Source: Micrococcales bacterium
GTDB taxonomy: Bacteria; Actinomycetota; Actinomycetes; S36-B12; UBA10799
NCBI GenBank assembly: GCA_016719135.1
Contig: JADKAV010000011.1
Coordinates: forward strand, 11,342-75,341
Direction of reading: 5' to 3'
DNA length: 64,000 nucleotides
Part shown: positions 60,499 to 64,000 of the stretch, piece after piece
Position numbering within the stretch: the first letter of the stretch is position 1
How the letters are laid out: each line of letters opens with the position of its first letter
The notes under the pieces: generated by a model
The model's input: only the letters and a program-made list of their open reading frames with translations
Databases searched by the model: none
Told to the model about the DNA's origin: nothing
Translations under genes and position numbers: made by a program

Positions 60499-60738
60499 AT
60501 GAGCGCAAATTCGAGCCACCCCGAGGACCTGCTCACGCCGTCCGAGGTGGCAGCGCTGTTCCGTGTCGACCCGAAGACGGTTACTCGCTGGGCGAAAGCC
60601 GGCAAACTCTCCTGCGTCAAGACCCTCGGCGGACACCGCCGGTACTTGGCAAGCGAGGTCAACGCACTGCTGGAAGGCGTACCGATTCAGCGCGGACCAG
60701 GCAACGGACAGGTGGCACCAGGCGCTGCTCCGGCCTGA
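60499..60738 (+). CDS. bldC: BldC-type MerR-like DNA-binding regulator
   Basis: A 79-residue winged-HTH protein made only of a MerR-type DNA-binding domain. 'LLTPSEVAALFRVDPKTVTR' then 'WAKAGKLSCVKTLGGHRRYL' is almost the Streptomyces BldC consensus. In Streptomyces, BldC binds DNA as head-to-tail oligomers and controls entry into development. The ATG at 60499 has GGAG upstream; an ATG four codons earlier is in frame. Whether this organism differentiates cannot be told. Confidence 0.93.
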   Translation: MSANSSHPEDLLTPSEVAALFRVDPKTVTRWAKAGKLSCVKTLGGHRRYLASEVNALLEGVPIQRGPGNGQVAPGAAPA

Positions 60739-60806
60739 GACGAGTAATTGGCTAGGTAGCGCTCAGGGCTTCGAGCCGTAATCGGACGGCACTCCGACCA
60801 CGCGCG

Positions 60807-61508
60807 TCACACGACTTTGAGCGGACCAGGATGATCCGGCGGCGCCGTGACCGGGACCAGCGGCACTGTATAGCCGGTGTAGACGCCCCCACTCGCAGCG
60901 CACACGCCGTCGCTGCCACGGCTGTAGAACTGGACGTTGGTCACCGACTCCGAGGTCGAATCGAAGCGATAGGCCGTCGCCGGTCCCAACGTGGGCGAGC
61001 CCACCCGGTACACCGTGCGGTACGACGGACTGGCGAGCAACAGATCCCGCTCGTTCGGACTGCTTGCCCTGGCGTAGGCCGTGCCCGCGCATGCGGCGTC
61101 CTTGAAGTACACGGTGTCCGTGGGTAGCAGCGTGCCGTTGGGATAGTAGAAGAAGATTCCACCGTCGATGCGCACGATGAAGGCGGTGATACTGACAGGC
61201 AGCGTGGACAGCGATTCGCCCACTACTGCACCGTTGCCGTCGATCACCGTGCCCATGGACGTCCTGGGCCCCGTGGCACCAGGACCACCCGGAGACCCCG
61301 ACTTGCCCGTGGGACCGGCCTTGGTCCACGAGACCTTCTTCCACCCCTTCTTGCACTTCTTCTTCTTCCCCAGAAGCACGCGCACGTCACCCGTGGACTT
61401 CTTCACGCACGCCTTGTAGGTGGTCTTCGCGGCGACTGGCGGGGTGACCACAACCATGGCCGATCCGGCGAGAACGGCCGATGTGGCCGCGGCTAGGAGT
61501 TTTCGCAT
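60807..61508 (-). CDS. Secreted protein with short collagen-like (G-x-y) stretch (paralogue B)
   Basis: 233 residues: signal peptide ('LLAAATSAVLAGSAMVVVTP'), then a basic motif 'YKACVKKSTGDVRVLLGKK' and 'CKKGWKKVSW', six collagen-type triplets ('GPTGKSGSPGGPGATGP'), and a C-terminal beta-rich domain with single Cys residues ('YPNGTLLPTDTVYFKDAACA', 'TLGPATAYRFD'). It is paralogous to the gene just upstream, from which it is separated by 9 bp with TAGGGA before the ATG, so both form one operon. The N-terminal C-V-K-K … C-K-K-G-W module and the tail may let it associate with the cell wall or form trimers; inferred only. Confidence 0.8.
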   Translation of the reverse strand: MRKLLAAATSAVLAGSAMVVVTPPVAAKTTYKACVKKSTGDVRVLLGKKKKCKKGWKKVSWTKAGPTGKSGSPGGPGATGPRTSMGTVIDGNGAVVGESLSTLPVSITAFIVRIDGGIFFYYPNGTLLPTDTVYFKDAACAGTAYARASSPNERDLLLASPSYRTVYRVGSPTLGPATAYRFDSTSESVTNVQFYSRGSDGVCAASGGVYTGYTVPLVPVTAPPDHPGPLKVV

Positions 61509-61517
61509 GTCGTGTCC

Positions 61518-62243
61518 CTAGTCGATCGTCAACGGACCGGGGACGTCGGGCGGTGCCGTCACCTGCTGCAGCGTGATCAGAGTTCCTGTGAACAGGCCTA
61601 CCTCGGCGGTGCAAACCCCCGCGTTGTTCAGGGCATAGGTCTGCACATTCACCGCGTTCTCAGTGGTCGCGGTGAACGCCCACGCGGAGGTCGGACCCAA
61701 CGTCGGGCTGCTGGGCCGATAGACGACTCGTGTGGGTCCCCCGACCGACCCAACGAGAAACGCCGTCGTCTGCGCAGAAGTGGACTCAACATAGGGTGTG
61801 CCGTTACAGGTATTCGTCTTGAAGCTCGGCGAGGCGCCGCCCAACGGGAGCACCTTCCCGTCCGGGTAATAGAGATACGCTCCACCGTCGATCAGGACGC
61901 TGATGATGGGCAGCCCGGCTGGGTAGATACCCAGGAACTTTCCCAATGGTTTGCCGGTACCGTCCTTGACCAGCTGCGACGGCCCCTGCGCACCCGTGGG
62001 CCCGACCGGCCCGGTCGGACCGGTGGCGCCGGTCTGGTTCCAGGAGACCTTCTTCCAGCCCTTCTTGCACTTCTTCATCTGCTTCTTCTTGGTGGTCAGG
62101 ACCTTGACCTTGCCGTTGCTCTTCTTCACACACGCGACGACGGTCTTCGCCTGGGCCGGCACGGCAGTCCCGACGCCCACCCCCGCGACCAATCCGACGC
62201 CTAACGCCGTGGATAGCCCGATGCGGGCGAAACGATTGCTCAT
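61518..62243 (-). CDS. Secreted protein with short collagen-like (G-x-y) stretch (paralogue A)
   Basis: 241 residues with the same plan as paralogue B: signal peptide ('ALGVGLVAGVGVGTAVPAQA'), 'VVACVKKSNGKVKVLTTKKK' plus 'KKCKKGWKKVSW', triplets 'GATGPTGPVGPTGAQGP', and the C-terminal domain ('IDGGAYLYYPDGKVLPLGGA', 'SPTLGPTSAWAFTATTENAV', ending 'APPDVPGPLTID'). The ATG at 62243 has GGGAGGTG upstream. First gene of the two-gene unit, inserted between purM and DUF3073 compared with the usual actinobacterial order. Confidence 0.82.
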   Translation of the reverse strand: MSNRFARIGLSTALGVGLVAGVGVGTAVPAQAKTVVACVKKSNGKVKVLTTKKKQMKKCKKGWKKVSWNQTGATGPTGPVGPTGAQGPSQLVKDGTGKPLGKFLGIYPAGLPIISVLIDGGAYLYYPDGKVLPLGGASPSFKTNTCNGTPYVESTSAQTTAFLVGSVGGPTRVVYRPSSPTLGPTSAWAFTATTENAVNVQTYALNNAGVCTAEVGLFTGTLITLQQVTAPPDVPGPLTID

Positions 62244-62347
62244 GTCCGGCACCTCCCAGAAGCAGACGTGCCGAACGTTACTCCCAAAACGACCCGTCAT
62301 GGTGTCTCACTGACCCGCAACGGTGTCATCCTTTCGGTTGACACGAC

Positions 62348-63406
62348 CTACCCGAGCAGCGTGACCGTTCCGCCCCGTCCGCCCTTGGCCGGAGCATCGG
62401 AGACGTCCTCCGGAGTACGTTCGCGGACGGTTCCGCACACCCACGCTGGGACTCCACGGGAGGCCAACAGGGCCACCGCGGGTGCGGGATCGGCCACCAC
62501 TGCGATCATGCCGATCCCCATGTTGAAGGTCCGTTCCGCGTCGTCGCGTGCGACTCCTTGATCGAGCAGCACCTGGAAGACAGGCGGCACCTCCCAGCTG
62601 GACCGTTCGATGTCCGCATGCAGATGGGACGGCAGGACGCGCGCGAGGTTGGAGGCCAACCCGCCGCCGGTGACATGCGAGAAGCGTGCACCAGATCCGC
62701 GTCTGCCAGCGCGAGGCAGTCCCTTGGTGTAGATCCGGGTCGGCTCGAGCATCTCCTCGCCCAGCGTGCGGCCGAATTCCGGAACCTCGCGCTCCAGAGA
62801 CCAGTCGGCCAGCAGCACCTTGCGCGCCAGGGAGTACCCGTTGGAGTGCAGGCCGGACGAGGCCATGGCGATCACGGTGTCACCTGCCCGCACCCGATCC
62901 GGACCCAGCAGGCGGTCGGCTTCCACCACCGCCGTGCCTGCTCCCGCGACGTCGTACTCGTCGGGTGCCATGAGCCCGGGGTGTTCGGCGGTCTCGCCAC
63001 CGAGCAACGCACAGCCGGCCTGTTCGCAGCCGGTCGCGATGCCGCTGACGATCGCCGCGATCCGCTCGGGCACGACCTTGCCGGTGGCGATGTAGTCGGT
63101 CATGAACAGCGGCTCGGCGCCGCAGACGACGAGGTCGTCGACGACCATCGCGACCAGGTCGATGCCAATGGTGTCGTGGATGTCCATGGCCCGGGCGATC
63201 GCGATCTTCGTGCCCACGCCGTCAGTAGCGGTGGCCAGCAGCGGGCGCTTGAAACGGCTGAACGCAGAGGCGTCGAACAGCCCCGCGAAACCGCCCAGAT
63301 CCCCGACCACCTCCGGGCGCATCGTGGCTTGAACCCGAGCCCGCATCAGGTCCACGGCGCGCTCCCCGGCTTCGACGTCCACCCCGGCGTCGGCGTAACT
63401 GCTGAC
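62348..63406 (-). CDS. purM: Phosphoribosylformylglycinamidine cyclo-ligase (AIR synthetase)
   Basis: About 352 residues, ATP-dependent step 5 of purine synthesis. Seen: 'YADAGVDVEAGERAVDLMRA' at the start, 'LLATATDGVGTKIAIARAMD' (FGAM/ATP site), 'GIDLVAMVVDDLVVCGAEPL', 'ALLGGETAEHPGLMAPDEYD', 'SSGLHSNGYSLARKVLLADW' and 'FSHVTGGGLASNLARVLPSH'. The usual start should be GTG at 63406–63404, but the window reads GTC there. Changing that one base would restore both the purM start and a purF TGA (GTGA overlap). Otherwise the first in-frame start is GTG 63382, which would cut eight conserved residues. Confidence 0.93.
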   Translation of the reverse strand, partial: VSSYADAGVDVEAGERAVDLMRARVQATMRPEVVGDLGGFAGLFDASAFSRFKRPLLATATDGVGTKIAIARAMDIHDTIGIDLVAMVVDDLVVCGAEPLFMTDYIATGKVVPERIAAIVSGIATGCEQAGCALLGGETAEHPGLMAPDEYDVAGAGTAVVEADRLLGPDRVRAGDTVIAMASSGLHSNGYSLARKVLLADWSLEREVPEFGRTLGEEMLEPTRIYTKGLPRAGRRGSGARFSHVTGGGLASNLARVLPSHLHADIERSSWEVPPVFQVLLDQGVARDDAERTFNMGIGMIAVVADPAPAVALLASRGVPAWVCGTVRERTPEDVSDAPAKGGRGGTVTLLG

Positions 63407-64000
63407 GATCCGGCGACCTCGAGCAGGTGTCGGAACGCAGTTCCGGGTCCGCCAGGGCCACCGGGTATTCGCCGTCGAAGCACGCCCGGCACAGGGCGTC
63501 CTTGGGCACTCCGGTGGCCTCGATGAGCCCGTCAAGGTTACGTACCGAGGGAGTCGGCGCCGATGGAGGTCCGGATGTCGTCCACCGATAGACCCGGCGC
63601 GATGAGTTCGGCGCGAGAGGCGAAGTCGATGCCGTAATAGCAGGGCCATTGCACCGGCGGGGAGGAGATGCGCACGTGCACCTCGCGGGCGCCGGCCTCG
63701 CGCAACATCCGGGCGATTGCGCGCTGGGTGTTGCCGCGCACGATCGAGTCGTCGACGACGACCAGTCGCTTGCCGGAGATGACCTCGGGCAGCGGGTTGA
63801 GTTTCAGGCGCAGGCCGAGCTGCCGGATTGTCTGAGAGGGCTGGATGAAGGTCCGGCCGACGTACGCGTTCTTGACCAGACCCTGCGCGAACGGGAGGCC
63901 CGACTCCTGGGCGAACCCGATGGCCGCGGGGGCTCCACTCTCCGGGACCGGGATGACGATGTCTGCCTCGACCGGGGCCTGGATCGCCAGTTTGCGTCCG
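63403..64000 (-). CDS. purF: Amidophosphoribosyltransferase, C-terminal part, with apparent frameshifts
   Basis: The 3' part of purF, first enzyme of purine synthesis; the N-terminal glutaminase domain is beyond the window. Seen: 'IVIPVPESGAPAAIGFAQES', 'LPFAQGLVKNAYVGRTFIQP' and the PRPP loop 'LVVVDDSIVRGNTQRAIARM'. The frame meets TAA at 63540–63538 inside '...IGADSL', but homology continues in another frame ('NLDGLIEATGVPKDALCRAC', 'FDGEYPVALADPEL') and shifts again near 63435 into 'RHLLEVAGS', after which TCA replaces the expected TGA. Net changes of one base at about 63541–63556 and about 63432–63440 plus one substitution would give a normal gene. For an essential gene, sequencing error is a serious possibility. 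Confidence 0.88.

Overview
The window is about 64 kb of high-GC DNA that reads as the chromosome of an actinobacterium (Actinomycetota). Reasons: the purF–purM–DUF3073–bldC neighbourhood near the right end, a tRNA Glu–Asp–Phe trio, a DUF222/HNH '13E12-type' gene, an Rpf-like cell-wall protein, an Abhydrolase_9 membrane hydrolase, a DUF2510 fragment, and frequent GTG starts with 4-bp start/stop overlaps. I cannot name a genus from the sequence alone.

Layout. 0–2.2 kb: a partial M20 amidohydrolase coupled to a YbdK-type carboxylate–amine ligase, then three tRNA genes. 2.2–20 kb: an accessory-looking stretch behind tRNA-Phe with four toxin–antitoxin modules (hipBA, a relBE type, phd–vapC, vapBC). 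Remnants and broken genes lie among them: a truncated quinone oxidoreductase, an agmatinase that has lost its catalytic core, an Ig-like secreted protein and a frameshifted Usp protein. It also holds an amino-acid permease, a TPR protein, a LURP-one protein, a hydrolase and an Old Yellow Enzyme. 20–33 kb: a DUF222/HNH gene, a secreted EEP-fold nuclease/phosphatase, lysA, and a tightly overlapping recC–recB–recD operon. 33–46 kb: transport and central metabolism (BASS transporter, secretory lipase, arginine deiminase, ACT protein, PEP carboxylase, DMT transporter, zinc-less oxidoreductase, M15 peptidase). It also contains a chimeric CDF::baeRF gene and a DUF2510 gene whose signature Trp codon is TGA. 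46–57 kb: a large membrane alpha/beta hydrolase, two tandem TM–PAS–GGDEF–EAL proteins and a DrrAB-like ABC exporter. 57–64 kb: Rpf-like protein, gamma-glutamyltransferase, thioredoxin, DUF3073, BldC, two paralogous secreted proteins with short collagen-like stretches, then purM and the 3' part of purF.

Most unusual signals. (1) A repeat element of three direct and three inverted GTTGGA motifs on a strict 19-bp pitch around one dyad axis. It occurs once upstream of arcA and twice, as a 181-bp tandem duplication, between the EAL gene and the ABC operon. (2) A five-copy, about 92-bp array of hairpin-forming repeats filling a divergent intergenic region. (3) Gene chimeras and in-frame core deletions (CDF::baeRF, agmatinase). 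(4) Recurrent single-base frameshifts, including in the essential purF gene, which could be decay or sequencing error.
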